Part shown: positions 32,843 to 41,838 of the stretch, one piece after another | Layout: each line of letters opens with the position of its first letter | Position numbering within the stretch: position 1 is the stretch's first letter | Assembly: GCF_039545795.1 (NCBI RefSeq) | Contig: NZ_CP154260.1 | Span: 2,547,001 to 2,611,000, forward strand | DNA length: 64,000 nt | Direction of reading: 5' to 3' | Source of the DNA: Chitinophaga niabensis | GTDB taxonomy: Bacteria; Bacteroidota; Bacteroidia; Chitinophagales; Chitinophagaceae | Made by a program: the position numbers and the translations under genes | The notes under the pieces: generated by a model | The model's database searches: none | Told to the model about the DNA's origin: nothing | Seen by the model: only the letters and a program-made list of their open reading frames with translations

Positions 32843-35308
32843 ATGCAAACTGTAAAAGACAAATTACTGAACTACAGGTATATAACCCTGCTTCCCTTTT
32901 TAATGCTTAATTTCATCGTTTACGCCATTGGTAATACTTATTCGGAGAATGAGGACCTCATGATGCGTTTGTTTTTCATCCATTACATCTGTGCGGTAGT
33001 AGCCTTTATAGTGAGGGCCTTTATGAAAAAGGAAGAACGTAAGGGAACCATGACGCCGATACTTTTGCTCTTCCTCATCAGCGCATACAGTCTTAACAGG
33101 GTTATGAATATTTTCCATGAGAATACACCCTGGTTCAGTGCCGTATTGATCATTACCAGTATCAACCTGCTTTTATTCCATTTTTATGAGAATGTGCCCA
33201 GGGTTATTCGTGCCATCATGTGTTTTGTACTGGGCGTCAATATTGTTGCCATGATATACCTGGCCTGCTACCTGGTACCTGTTTATGGTATTGCCTTTCC
33301 GGCTATACTGGCACTGGGAATTTCCATCCATACTTTTATTCCTTTATTCCTGCTCATCCATATCTGGCACCTGTTTTACACGCATATCCGGTTCGATTTC
33401 AAGGCCGGTATGTGGAGTGTGCTTTCCGGGTTTACTTTTTGCATTATTGTGATCGCGGTGTTCACCATGGCCATGAACAATGAAGTGAAACAATTGAACC
33501 GTATTTATAACAGGACCAGTGCAGAGGGTATCAGTGCTTTACCACCATGGGCAGAAGCAGCAAAGAAAATGGATGGTAACTGGATAGAAGACCGGGTATT
33601 GAAAGCTGATTTCATTTACATTCTGCCCCGGTGGTTTGACTGGAACCTGTTTACGATGCCTTCCCGCAATTTTAATGATTCCCGTTTGCATGACCCATTG
33701 GTGGTGATGGCATCCGGATTCATTCCAAAGATAGTAGCGTCCAATGAAGAGCGTATTAAGATACTGGAAACGTTGTTTGATGCCCGTCATGAAGCACAGG
33801 AGCGGCTTTGGTCCGGCGAAGATCTTTACACGGATTATGTGAACACTAAAGTGCGGATCTGGCCAAAGCTGCACCTTGCTTATACGGAAAAGGTGATCAC
33901 GGTGGTGAATCCAGGCAGGGAAAGATGGGGAGGTGAGAAAGAAGGCATTTATACATTCCATTTGCCGGAAGGTGCTGTAGTAACGGCCCTTTCCTTATGG
34001 GTCAATGGAAAAGAAGAAAAAGGCATCCTTACCACAAAACATAAAGCAGATACAGCTTACCGGGAAATAGTGGGAGTGGAGCAGCGAGACCCCTCTGTAG
34101 TACGCTGGCAGGAAGGAAATACCGTAAGTGTAAGGGTTTTCCCTGTGCTTTCAAATGGCTCCCGGCAGTTTAAGATCGGATTTACGGCACCATTAAAAGT
34201 AAACGGGGATAAACTGGTATATGAAAATGTTTATTTCGATGGCCCCACCGCTAAAAGTGCTGCAGAAGACCGCAATATAGAATTTGTTACAGAACCTGTA
34301 AAGCCTGATCAGCCCCTTAATTATGAAGGCAATTACAAGGCTGAATGGAAATTGACGTTTAAAAACGAAAATATCCAGTCAAATACTTTCGCCTTTAACG
34401 GGAAGGGCTATACTATTACGCCTTATGTTCCCGAGCGCGATCCCGTACAAACCGATGCCATTTACCTGGATGTGAACGAAGCATGGTCAGAAAAAGAATT
34501 ACAGGAAGTGTTGCTGCTTGTTGGCAAAACACCGGTGTATATATGGTCAGGTGAAAAAATGGTGCCGGCTACTAAAGAAGTATTAAAAAGCGCGTTGAAA
34601 CAGCGTTTCAGTCTCTTCCCGGTGTATAAGATAAAAGATCCCGCCAGCGCTTTGCTTATCACTAAAAGCACAATTGTTTCTCCCACACTGGACGACCTGG
34701 AAGGAAGCAGATTCAAAACAGAATTATCTGCCTACCTCTCACAGGAAGCACAGCCAAAGATCAGGCTGCTGGACCTGGGCACACAATTATCTCCTTATTT
34801 GAAATCCCTCAAAGAGTTCCGTGTATTCCGCTATGAGAAAGGCGGCCTGCTTTTACTGAAGATCTTAATGGATACCAAAACTTTTGCCAGCGATACCGAA
34901 TCAGATAATAAAGTGGTGATTGACGAAGCGAACATTACCATAGAGCAAAAGGCAGACAGTATCACAACAGGCGATGCGCCGGATCACCTGATGCGTCTCT
35001 TTGCTTACAACCACATCCTGCAAAAAGCCGGAAAGGGCCTGCTCACCGGAAAGGAAGGGCAGGACAGCCTGATACCCATTGCACAGGAAGCTTACGTGGT
35101 TTCTCCCATCAGTAGTTTAATTGTGCTGGAATCGCAGGCGGATTACGATAGGTTCAATATCAAAGACAGTGATAACAGCCTGAAGAATGCTTCCCTGAAA
35201 TCTAACGGCGCAGTGCCTGAACCGCACGAATGGGCCCTCATCATACTTGTTCTACTCACCTTCACCTATGTTAAACTCCGCCCGAAATGGATCAAAGTAA
35301 ACGTTTGA
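32843..35308 (+). CDS. XrtN-system VIT domain protein with PEP-CTERM-like sorting end
   Basis: This 821-residue membrane protein has about six N-terminal helices (residues 15-215) and a long region with a vault protein inter-alpha-trypsin (VIT) domain (about 350-470: ERWGGEKEGIYTFHLPEGA, ADTAYREIVGVEQRDP). Its end is VPEPHEWALIILVLLTF, then a basic tail KLRPKW. This is a tripartite exosortase sorting signal: PEP motif at 792-794, membrane helix, positive cluster. The next gene encodes exosortase N and overlaps by 22 bp, so this protein is the dedicated substrate. After cleavage, the N-terminal helices would still hold it in the membrane, which makes the purpose of processing unclear. Confidence 0.88.
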   Translation: MQTVKDKLLNYRYITLLPFLMLNFIVYAIGNTYSENEDLMMRLFFIHYICAVVAFIVRAFMKKEERKGTMTPILLLFLISAYSLNRVMNIFHENTPWFSAVLIITSINLLLFHFYENVPRVIRAIMCFVLGVNIVAMIYLACYLVPVYGIAFPAILALGISIHTFIPLFLLIHIWHLFYTHIRFDFKAGMWSVLSGFTFCIIVIAVFTMAMNNEVKQLNRIYNRTSAEGISALPPWAEAAKKMDGNWIEDRVLKADFIYILPRWFDWNLFTMPSRNFNDSRLHDPLVVMASGFIPKIVASNEERIKILETLFDARHEAQERLWSGEDLYTDYVNTKVRIWPKLHLAYTEKVITVVNPGRERWGGEKEGIYTFHLPEGAVVTALSLWVNGKEEKGILTTKHKADTAYREIVGVEQRDPSVVRWQEGNTVSVRVFPVLSNGSRQFKIGFTAPLKVNGDKLVYENVYFDGPTAKSAAEDRNIEFVTEPVKPDQPLNYEGNYKAEWKLTFKNENIQSNTFAFNGKGYTITPYVPERDPVQTDAIYLDVNEAWSEKELQEVLLLVGKTPVYIWSGEKMVPATKEVLKSALKQRFSLFPVYKIKDPASALLITKSTIVSPTLDDLEGSRFKTELSAYLSQEAQPKIRLLDLGTQLSPYLKSLKEFRVFRYEKGGLLLLKILMDTKTFASDTESDNKVVIDEANITIEQKADSITTGDAPDHLMRLFAYNHILQKAGKGLLTGKEGQDSLIPIAQEAYVVSPISSLIVLESQADYDRFNIKDSDNSLKNASLKSNGAVPEPHEWALIILVLLTFTYVKLRPKWIKVNV

Positions 35309-36636
35309 TCCCCGCCATTCTGGGTGCCGGACTGATCGCAGGCATATACGTTCTCATTGTGCAGTATGCATTGAAGGACTATATTGCCTGGCGGTCTCCC
35401 GGATTCCTGCTGGGATTGATAGCCATCCCTGTTGCATTGCACAGGGACCCGCTGCAAAAGAAAAGCCTGCGTTTTTATTATACGGCATTGGTATTTTGCA
35501 TACTCGGATGGATCCTGCCGGTGAAAACCCTGCTCTATGCCTCCGTAGTATTAGCCCTCTGTTTTCTCATAGATAACATATTGGGGAAGATCAACCTGCT
35601 GCCTGTATTGGCCATGGCATTGATGGCCCCCATTTGTGATTATATCACCAATATCTTCACTTTCCCCATACGCCTGCAATTAACAGCATGGGCCGGCGCT
35701 TTGCTGCAAATGATCGGGGTGGCTGCTAACGTGGAAGGCAACACTATTTTCTTCGGAGGTAATGAATTCTCTGTAGATGCTGCATGTATGGGTTTGAATA
35801 TGCTGGTCACCTCCATGCTTTGTGGTATAATGATCCTGGGATTCTACCAGAAGAAAATGGGCCTTCACCTTTCTTTTATAAAAGTAAGCGGCTTAATGGG
35901 CATCATAGCCCTGCTGAATATCATCGCCAACCTGTTCCGCATGATCCTGCTGGTGGTACTGGTGATCCTGCCGGAAGATCCGATGCATGGCTTCACGGGC
36001 ATTATCTGCCTGGCGGTATATGTGATCTTACCACTGGTTTGGCTGATCCCCTGGGTGGTAAAACGTTCAGGTAAAACCAAAACAGCCACTGTTCCTGTAT
36101 ACACTGTGAATTCATTACAGGTGATCATGGCACATGTTTGCCTGGCTGCCTGCGTGGGAATGGTAGCCTGGAAAACCATGCTGCCGGGTGTGAACCAGGT
36201 GATCCCGGCAAACCTTCCACCGGTAGAAGGTTTCAAGGTAACCGCTATGAGAGACAATGTGGTGAAAGTGGAGAATGATACTGCATTGATCTATGTAAAA
36301 ACGATCCCCGGTTTTTATTACAGCGATCATCATCCCACTATATGCTGGCGAGGCAGTGGTTTTGAATTCAAACATATCAGGGAAGAAATAATAGCCGGTA
36401 AAACCGTGTCTACCAGCATCCTGCAAAAAGGAACGCAGCAATTATACACTGCCTGGTGGTATGATAATGGTACCAGACAAACCGGCTCTCAATTAAACTG
36501 GCGCTGGGATGCTTTGCGAAGCGGTACCCGCTATGCTATTGTGAACGTTAGCACGCAGGACAGGAAAACGCTGGAAAAAGAAGTAGCCAGGCTCTTAAGG
36601 CCGGAAGAAAATATAGTTACTGCATTGCAGCATTAG
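35287..36636 (+). CDS. xrtN: Exosortase N (XrtN) fused to an EpsI-like domain
   Basis: This 449-residue multi-pass membrane transpeptidase recognises PEP-CTERM-type signals. The exosortase core holds the triad Cys167 (SVDAACMGLNML), Arg218 (NLFRMI) and His234 (DPMHGFTG). The C-terminal 160 residues form a periplasmic EpsI-like domain with HHPTICWRGSGFEF. The start overlaps the VIT gene by 22 bp, indicating translational coupling. Its last 20 bp overlap the end of the convergent M90 peptidase gene. One enzyme with one encoded substrate is the known pattern of this system, whose biological role is undetermined. Confidence 0.92.
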   Translation: MDQSKRLIPAILGAGLIAGIYVLIVQYALKDYIAWRSPGFLLGLIAIPVALHRDPLQKKSLRFYYTALVFCILGWILPVKTLLYASVVLALCFLIDNILGKINLLPVLAMALMAPICDYITNIFTFPIRLQLTAWAGALLQMIGVAANVEGNTIFFGGNEFSVDAACMGLNMLVTSMLCGIMILGFYQKKMGLHLSFIKVSGLMGIIALLNIIANLFRMILLVVLVILPEDPMHGFTGIICLAVYVILPLVWLIPWVVKRSGKTKTATVPVYTVNSLQVIMAHVCLAACVGMVAWKTMLPGVNQVIPANLPPVEGFKVTAMRDNVVKVENDTALIYVKTIPGFYYSDHHPTICWRGSGFEFKHIREEIIAGKTVSTSILQKGTQQLYTAWWYDNGTRQTGSQLNWRWDALRSGTRYAIVNVSTQDRKTLEKEVARLLRPEENIVTALQH

Positions 36637-37387
36637 GGTCTTGTTTAAACATTTTGGATAACAGGGCATACAGCTCCGGGTGGTGTTCCTTCATCGTATC
36701 CGGCTTTACGAAGAAATATTCGCTCACTACCGCCAGGAATTCACTCTGGTTCATCGCCGCATAAGGATTGATATCGGACTCTCCGGTTTCAATCCTTTTG
36801 ATCTCTTCATGCATCACTTTCAGCCAGGGAATGCTGTAACTGTTCCGCAATAGGGATTCAGGCATGCCATCCACAGCCCCGTCTGTTTTATCTACCAGGT
36901 GAACGAATTCATGAATAGCGGTATTACTCTTGCCGTTATGCTCTGAAAACCCATGCCGGAGGGCAGATTGGGAGAGGAGCATTTGTCCGTTCAAAGGCCC
37001 GCTGCCCACCATGCCCAGGATATTCCTTCTATCCCCTTCAAACTGGTATTTTTCATCAAAAGTATCCGGGTACAGGATAACATTAGTGAGATTACGATAA
37101 CGCCATCCCGGGAAGGAAAAGATAGGGATCACTGCACTGGCCGCTATCAGCACCTTATCTAGTATTTCTACTTTTGCCCCTACACCTTCAATGGTCACAC
37201 TGTCCATGAATTCACTTACTTCTTTTACAAAGCGGGGTTTGTCTTCCGCTCTCAGCTGCTGATAGTAGCTGACATTGCTTTCCAATATGCCCGTGATTGT
37301 GGCCTGATGTTTGGATTGGGTCTTTGGTTTACGGTAAAACCACCAGAAAAGCAGCGCAAAAATAGCGATAGGTATTACGAATGCCAT
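36617..37387 (-). CDS. M90/MtfA-family zinc peptidase
   Basis: This 256-residue protein has one N-terminal membrane helix (FVIPIAIFALLFWWFY) and a cytoplasmic or periplasmic peptidase domain. The zinc site is HEFVHLVDKTDG with HEFVH at 159-163, and the third ligand is expected in SEFLAVVSEYFF. MtfA in enterobacteria is an aminopeptidase activated by the Mlc repressor; MtfA-like proteins elsewhere are little studied. Conserved GWRYRNLTNVILYP and VGSGPLNGQMLLS support the family. It converges on xrtN with a 20-bp overlap and diverges from the AsmA gene 64 bp away. Confidence 0.88.
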   Translation of the reverse strand: MAFVIPIAIFALLFWWFYRKPKTQSKHQATITGILESNVSYYQQLRAEDKPRFVKEVSEFMDSVTIEGVGAKVEILDKVLIAASAVIPIFSFPGWRYRNLTNVILYPDTFDEKYQFEGDRRNILGMVGSGPLNGQMLLSQSALRHGFSEHNGKSNTAIHEFVHLVDKTDGAVDGMPESLLRNSYSIPWLKVMHEEIKRIETGESDINPYAAMNQSEFLAVVSEYFFVKPDTMKEHHPELYALLSKMFKQDPNAAMQ

Positions 37388-37451
37388 AGATCAAATGTCA
37401 ACCTTTTTTGCGATATATTGTTTATCTTCCTGAACCATCAATTATTAGCCC

Positions 37452-39878
37452 ATGCCCCGCTGGTTACGCATCTTACTAATTTCTACAGGCAGCCTCATAG
37501 GGCTGATCATTATACTATGGCTTATCCTGGCGCTGGTGATCCGGAATAATAAACAGGCCATCCTTGCAGAAATTTCCAGCCAGCTGAGCAGCCGGATCAA
37601 TGGTACGCTGGTGATCCGGGATATGGACCCTTCGCTGATCCGCAGTTTCCCGAATATATCTATCACATTAAAAGATGTGTCTCTGAAAGATAGTTTATTC
37701 GATCAGCATAAACGCCCACTGCTGGCCATAAAGGAAGTGTACGTGAAAGTGAATACTGCGGCCATCCTGCACAAGGAGGTAAGTATCAAAGAAGTGAAAC
37801 TGAAAGATGGCAATATCAGCATCTATACAGATAGTACAGGTTATTCCAATACCTATCTCTTTAAAGGAGATTCTACCCAAAAGAAAACAGGCAAACAACC
37901 TACTTTCAGGTATTTTAGTATGGAGAACATTCAATTCTCCATGGAAAACCAGCAGAAGCTAAAACACTTCCGTTTCGACATCCGGTCGCTCAATGGTGAG
38001 ATAGATTACCAAAGCAGTGGCTGGACCTGTAATCTGAATACGGACCTGCATATACGGAACCTGGAGTTCAACACCACCAAGGGCAGTTTTGCACAGAACA
38101 AAGTGCTGCAAAGCGATCTCACCCTGGAATACATCACTGCTTCCAAAACATTACGTATTCCGCCTCAATTCCTTCAATTCGACAAACAGCCTGTTTCTTT
38201 CAGAGGTGAATTCAATTTCAGCCAGCAACCTGCCGCATTTACACTGGAAATAAAAGCAGACCAGATCCCTTTCCGCCAGGCGGCCTCCTTACTAACGCCG
38301 GCTCTTTCCCACAAAATGGATAGCATCGATTTCGGGAAACCAATTGATGTACATGCAGATATCAGGGGGCATATGAAATTCAGGGATACGCCATACGTAA
38401 GGGTTACATGGGATGTGAAAGATAATATCCTCACCGCAAAAGCCGTTACTTTAGAACGCTGCAGCTTCAAAGGTGCGTTCCTCAATGAGGTGGAGATTGG
38501 AAAGGGGCACAACGATGCCAACTCCAGGCTCAGCCTGTTTAATTTCAAAGGGGAGTACGACAGCATCCCTGTTACTTCAGATACACTGAGGATCATCAAT
38601 CTCAAAAACCCGGTACTCACAGGTCGTTTTAAATCCAAATTCCCGCTTACCCGGCTTACACATATCGTTGGTGCCCATCTTTTCGAATTCACAAAAGGAG
38701 AAGCGGAAGTGGATCTCGAATATGCCGGCACCTGGAACCCGAAAGACACAGTTGCCGGATTCGTAAACGGTATCATCCAGATCAAAGATGGAGCGTTTAC
38801 CTACGTGCCCCGTAACCAAACCTTCCAGCAATGCCTGGCCACGCTTGACTTTACCGGACAGGATCTCTATTTCCGCAACATCCGTTTGCAAAGCGGCAGC
38901 AGTGCTGTAACAATGGAAGGGAATATCCGAAACATCCTCAATTTCTATTTTGCCGCGCCGGAGAAAATAACGCTGAACTGGTCTATTCACAGCTCCATGA
39001 TCAACCTGAATGAATTCCAGTCTTTCTTTGGTAAACGCCGTAAACATGTGTCTAAAAAGCATCCCGTGCATCATGCCAAACCGCGGATCATGAAACAACT
39101 GGATGTGGTGCTGGAGGCCTGCAGCGTAAACATGAATGTGGCGCTGGAAAAAGTAAAATACCGCCAGTTCACTGCGAGCAATGTGAAAGCCGCTATTCAA
39201 CTCAGCCAAACAGGGGTTAAGCTGGATAATGCCGTGTTACAGGCAGCAGGAGGGCAGATCAATTTCAACGGCACCATCTCCAATGCCAGCAATGGCAACG
39301 ATCGCTTTACGATAGATGCAAGAGTGAACAAAGTACAGGTAGATCAACTCTTCCATGCCTTTGAGAACTTTGGGCAGGATGGTATACAGGCAAAGAACCT
39401 GAAAGGTGTATTTTCTGCTACTGCGAAAGTAGCAGGAGGGATGAAGGAAGATGTAACCATTAAACCGCACACCATGTTCGGCTCTGTAACCTTTGACCTG
39501 AATAAAGGTGCCCTGGTAGGTTTTGAGCCGCTGGAGAAATTGGGGAAATTCATTTTCCGGAAACGGGATATGTCCAACATCACTTTTGAGAACATGCACA
39601 ATACCCTTGATATAAAAGGCAATAAGATAGTGATCCATCCCATGGTGATCGCTTCCAGTGTACTGAATATACAGCTGGAAGGAATCTACGGCATGCCTAA
39701 AGGAACGGATATACAGATGAAAGTGCCGCTCCGTAACCCTAAAAATGATGATCTGTCCGGCGATGCAGTTGAACTGACTAAAAAGCAGAAAAAAGGTATT
39801 GTTGTTAACCTGCGGGCGGTGGATGGAGAAGATGGGAAGGTGAAATTTAAACTAGGGAAGGGGAAGGACGATGATTAA
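37452..39878 (+). CDS. AsmA-family membrane protein
   Basis: This 808-residue protein has one N-terminal membrane helix (ILLISTGSLIGLIIILWLIL) and a long periplasmic region of beta-rich repeats. The N-terminal AsmA motif (LSSRINGTLVIRDMDPSLIR, FPNISITLKDVSLKD) and the late DLNKGALVGFEPLEKLGKFI block are typical of AsmA/TamB-like proteins. Those form bridges that carry phospholipid between the two membranes or assist outer-membrane assembly. A Lys/His-rich patch lies near residue 530 (KRRKHVSKKHPVHHAK). It is a lone gene with a 97-bp gap to the next. Confidence 0.85.
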   Translation: MPRWLRILLISTGSLIGLIIILWLILALVIRNNKQAILAEISSQLSSRINGTLVIRDMDPSLIRSFPNISITLKDVSLKDSLFDQHKRPLLAIKEVYVKVNTAAILHKEVSIKEVKLKDGNISIYTDSTGYSNTYLFKGDSTQKKTGKQPTFRYFSMENIQFSMENQQKLKHFRFDIRSLNGEIDYQSSGWTCNLNTDLHIRNLEFNTTKGSFAQNKVLQSDLTLEYITASKTLRIPPQFLQFDKQPVSFRGEFNFSQQPAAFTLEIKADQIPFRQAASLLTPALSHKMDSIDFGKPIDVHADIRGHMKFRDTPYVRVTWDVKDNILTAKAVTLERCSFKGAFLNEVEIGKGHNDANSRLSLFNFKGEYDSIPVTSDTLRIINLKNPVLTGRFKSKFPLTRLTHIVGAHLFEFTKGEAEVDLEYAGTWNPKDTVAGFVNGIIQIKDGAFTYVPRNQTFQQCLATLDFTGQDLYFRNIRLQSGSSAVTMEGNIRNILNFYFAAPEKITLNWSIHSSMINLNEFQSFFGKRRKHVSKKHPVHHAKPRIMKQLDVVLEACSVNMNVALEKVKYRQFTASNVKAAIQLSQTGVKLDNAVLQAAGGQINFNGTISNASNGNDRFTIDARVNKVQVDQLFHAFENFGQDGIQAKNLKGVFSATAKVAGGMKEDVTIKPHTMFGSVTFDLNKGALVGFEPLEKLGKFIFRKRDMSNITFENMHNTLDIKGNKIVIHPMVIASSVLNIQLEGIYGMPKGTDIQMKVPLRNPKNDDLSGDAVELTKKQKKGIVVNLRAVDGEDGKVKFKLGKGKDDD

Positions 39879-39975
39879 CCCCATATTGAGCAAATAACTA
39901 CCCAAACAAATCAGAAAAACCCGCGCTGGCCGTATCGGACTCCTTTTTGCTGCATATCCTGTAAAACAATGAATT

Positions 39976-40560
39976 ATGGAACAGCAATCTCTGAAAGGTA
40001 AAAAAGTGGCCGTCCTCGTAGCAGATGGATTTGAAGAATCAGAATTCACCGTTCCGGTGGAAGCCTTGCAGAATGCAGGTGCTGAAATAGAAGTGGTGTC
40101 CCTGAAATCAGGCAATGTGAAAGCCTGGGCTGAAAAGGAATGGGGCGATGAATACCGCGTGGATAAAACAGTAGACAAAGTTTCCTCTGAAGATTATGAT
40201 GCGCTGGTACTTCCCGGAGGTGTGATGAATCCAGACCTGTTACGGGTGAACAAAGATGCCGTAACATTTGTGAGCGGCTTTACCGAAGAAAAGAAACCCA
40301 TTGCGGCTATCTGCCACGGCCCGTGGACATTAATAGAAACAGGCGCGCTGCAGGGCCGTACGGTTACTTCCTATCCATCCATTAAAACAGATCTTATCAA
40401 TGCCGGTGCAAACTGGGAAGATAAGGAAGTGGTAGTGGATATGGGCCTTGTAACCAGCCGCAGTCCGAAAGACCTGAAAGCTTTCTGTGAAAAGATGATT
40501 GAAGAAATTGCCGAAGGGCAGCATCTGGCCAGATCCCGCGGTGTTCACTCACTGGGGTAA
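39976..40560 (+). CDS. PfpI/DJ-1-family (type 1 glutamine amidotransferase-like) protein
   Basis: This 194-residue protein shows the PfpI pattern: VAVLVADGFEESEF with the conserved Glu, DALVLPGGVMNPD, and the nucleophile elbow AAICHGPW with Cys and His. Members are stress proteins with glyoxalase/deglycase or peptidase activity; the exact one cannot be read here. It is cytoplasmic. Its last 12 bp overlap the convergent cytochrome c peroxidase gene. Confidence 0.9.
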   Translation: MEQQSLKGKKVAVLVADGFEESEFTVPVEALQNAGAEIEVVSLKSGNVKAWAEKEWGDEYRVDKTVDKVSSEDYDALVLPGGVMNPDLLRVNKDAVTFVSGFTEEKKPIAAICHGPWTLIETGALQGRTVTSYPSIKTDLINAGANWEDKEVVVDMGLVTSRSPKDLKAFCEKMIEEIAEGQHLARSRGVHSLG

Positions 40561-41694
40561 TGCTGGTCTGCTGATACGATAAGAAGTTGTGCTGATAGCG
40601 TTTAAAAATGCTATCAGCGCATCTTTATCGTGTTGTGTGAGCCCTAACGGCCGTAGGATAGAGCTGGTTACCGGATACAATGGATCCGCTTCTTCTTCCG
40701 GTGTTTTCTTTCTCCTTGGATGCCCGCCACCGGCATTGTATATATTGATGACGCCTTCCAGGTTGTCGAATAACCCTACGTGCATATAAGGCCTTGTGAT
40801 CACGATGTCTCTTAATCCGGGCGTCTTAAACTTGCCTACATCTTTTGGATCCTTTGTTACATTATATAAGCCCAGATCTTCATACTTACGTTTGTAATAA
40901 GTAAGCCCGATATTATGGAACTGGTTGTCCGTAAACAATGGGCCGTTATGGCAGTTCATGCAACGTGCCTTTGTACGGAAGATGTGCAGTCCTTCAATCT
41001 CCTGATCTGTTAACGCTTTTTCCCTGCCCTGTAAAAACGCATCGAATTTGGAGGCCCTGCTGATGATAGTCCTTTGGAAAGTAGCAAGGGCTTCTGCTAT
41101 CTGGGCTTCCGTTATCTTCTTAGACTTAAATAGTTTTTGGAACTCGCTCTTGTAGCCGGGAATAGCAGATAATTTAGCGGGTAGTTTATCAATCCCCTGG
41201 TGCATCTCCACCTCGTTGCCGATGGGGTTCAATGCCTGTTCTTCCAATGTTTTCACCCGTCCGTCCCAGAAAAGAGGCTGTGTTGCCCATACGTTTAGTA
41301 AGGAGGGCACATTGCGGTTACCTGTCAGGTGATCATGACCCACAGCAGTAGAACGTCCGTTCGTCCAGCCCAGTTCGGGCTCGTGGCAGCTGCCGCAGGA
41401 GATCTGGTTGGAGCCTGAAAGGCGGGGATCGAAAAAAAGCTGTTTACCCAATTCCACCATTTCCTTCAGGCTATCTGTACCAATAGGGGAGTTAGGGCGT
41501 AAACCCAGTTCCTTCCATTGAATATTACTGTCTATATCCGGTTTAGGCCATTGAGCAATCGGCCTGGTGTAGAGGGAGCGGAGGCTGTCTGCGTAATTAG
41601 CGGGAACAGGTTGCGTTTGCCAGCTGCTGAGACTGCCTGCAATAGCGATAAGACTAATGGTAATAGTGATATAGACCTGTTTCCTGTTTAACAT
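40549..41694 (-). CDS. Di-haem cytochrome c peroxidase (MauG/CcpA family)
   Basis: This 381-residue exported protein has two haem sites, CGSCH and CMNCH, and the family motifs LGKQLFFDPRLSGS, TGNRNVPSLLNV, LFWDGRVKTLEEQ and KTPGLRDI. The start at 41694 is chosen because a perfect ribosome site AAGGAGGG ends 8 bases before it and a -7 element lies between it and a longer frame start at 41751. The N-terminus is a signal anchor (VYITITISLIAIAGSL). It diverges from a TonB receptor / DUF4876 / DUF6850 operon across 144 bp. Such enzymes reduce peroxide in the periplasm or carry out long-range oxidation of a partner. Confidence 0.92.
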   Translation of the reverse strand: MLNRKQVYITITISLIAIAGSLSSWQTQPVPANYADSLRSLYTRPIAQWPKPDIDSNIQWKELGLRPNSPIGTDSLKEMVELGKQLFFDPRLSGSNQISCGSCHEPELGWTNGRSTAVGHDHLTGNRNVPSLLNVWATQPLFWDGRVKTLEEQALNPIGNEVEMHQGIDKLPAKLSAIPGYKSEFQKLFKSKKITEAQIAEALATFQRTIISRASKFDAFLQGREKALTDQEIEGLHIFRTKARCMNCHNGPLFTDNQFHNIGLTYYKRKYEDLGLYNVTKDPKDVGKFKTPGLRDIVITRPYMHVGLFDNLEGVINIYNAGGGHPRRKKTPEEEADPLYPVTSSILRPLGLTQHDKDALIAFLNAISTTSYRISRPALPQ

Positions 41695-41702
41695 GATGGC
41701 TT

Positions 41703-41729
41703 CCCTCCTTAAAATAATTGCCAAAGTTA
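41703..41729 (-). promoter_or_regulatory. Peroxidase promoter -7 element and strong ribosome-binding site
   Basis: On the minus strand TAACTTTG (41722-41729) fits the Bacteroidota -7 element. It is followed by AAGGAGGG (41703-41710), an unusually perfect Shine-Dalgarno sequence for this phylum, 8 bases before ATG 41694. The pair rules out the longer start at 41751. Confidence 0.6.
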
Positions 41730-41838
41730 CGACCGTATCTCCCGAATTCATCCTCCCTGCTGAAATTTTTCCCGATTTGATTAACGATTCCCGATCCGTT
41801 AGGCGAATTTTGCAGTTCTGATAAATTATTGCCGTTAG

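Noticed and set aside
41695..41751. Longer start of the cytochrome c peroxidase gene
   Set aside because: The -7 element and a perfect ribosome site lie inside this extension; the signal anchor begins right after ATG 41694.
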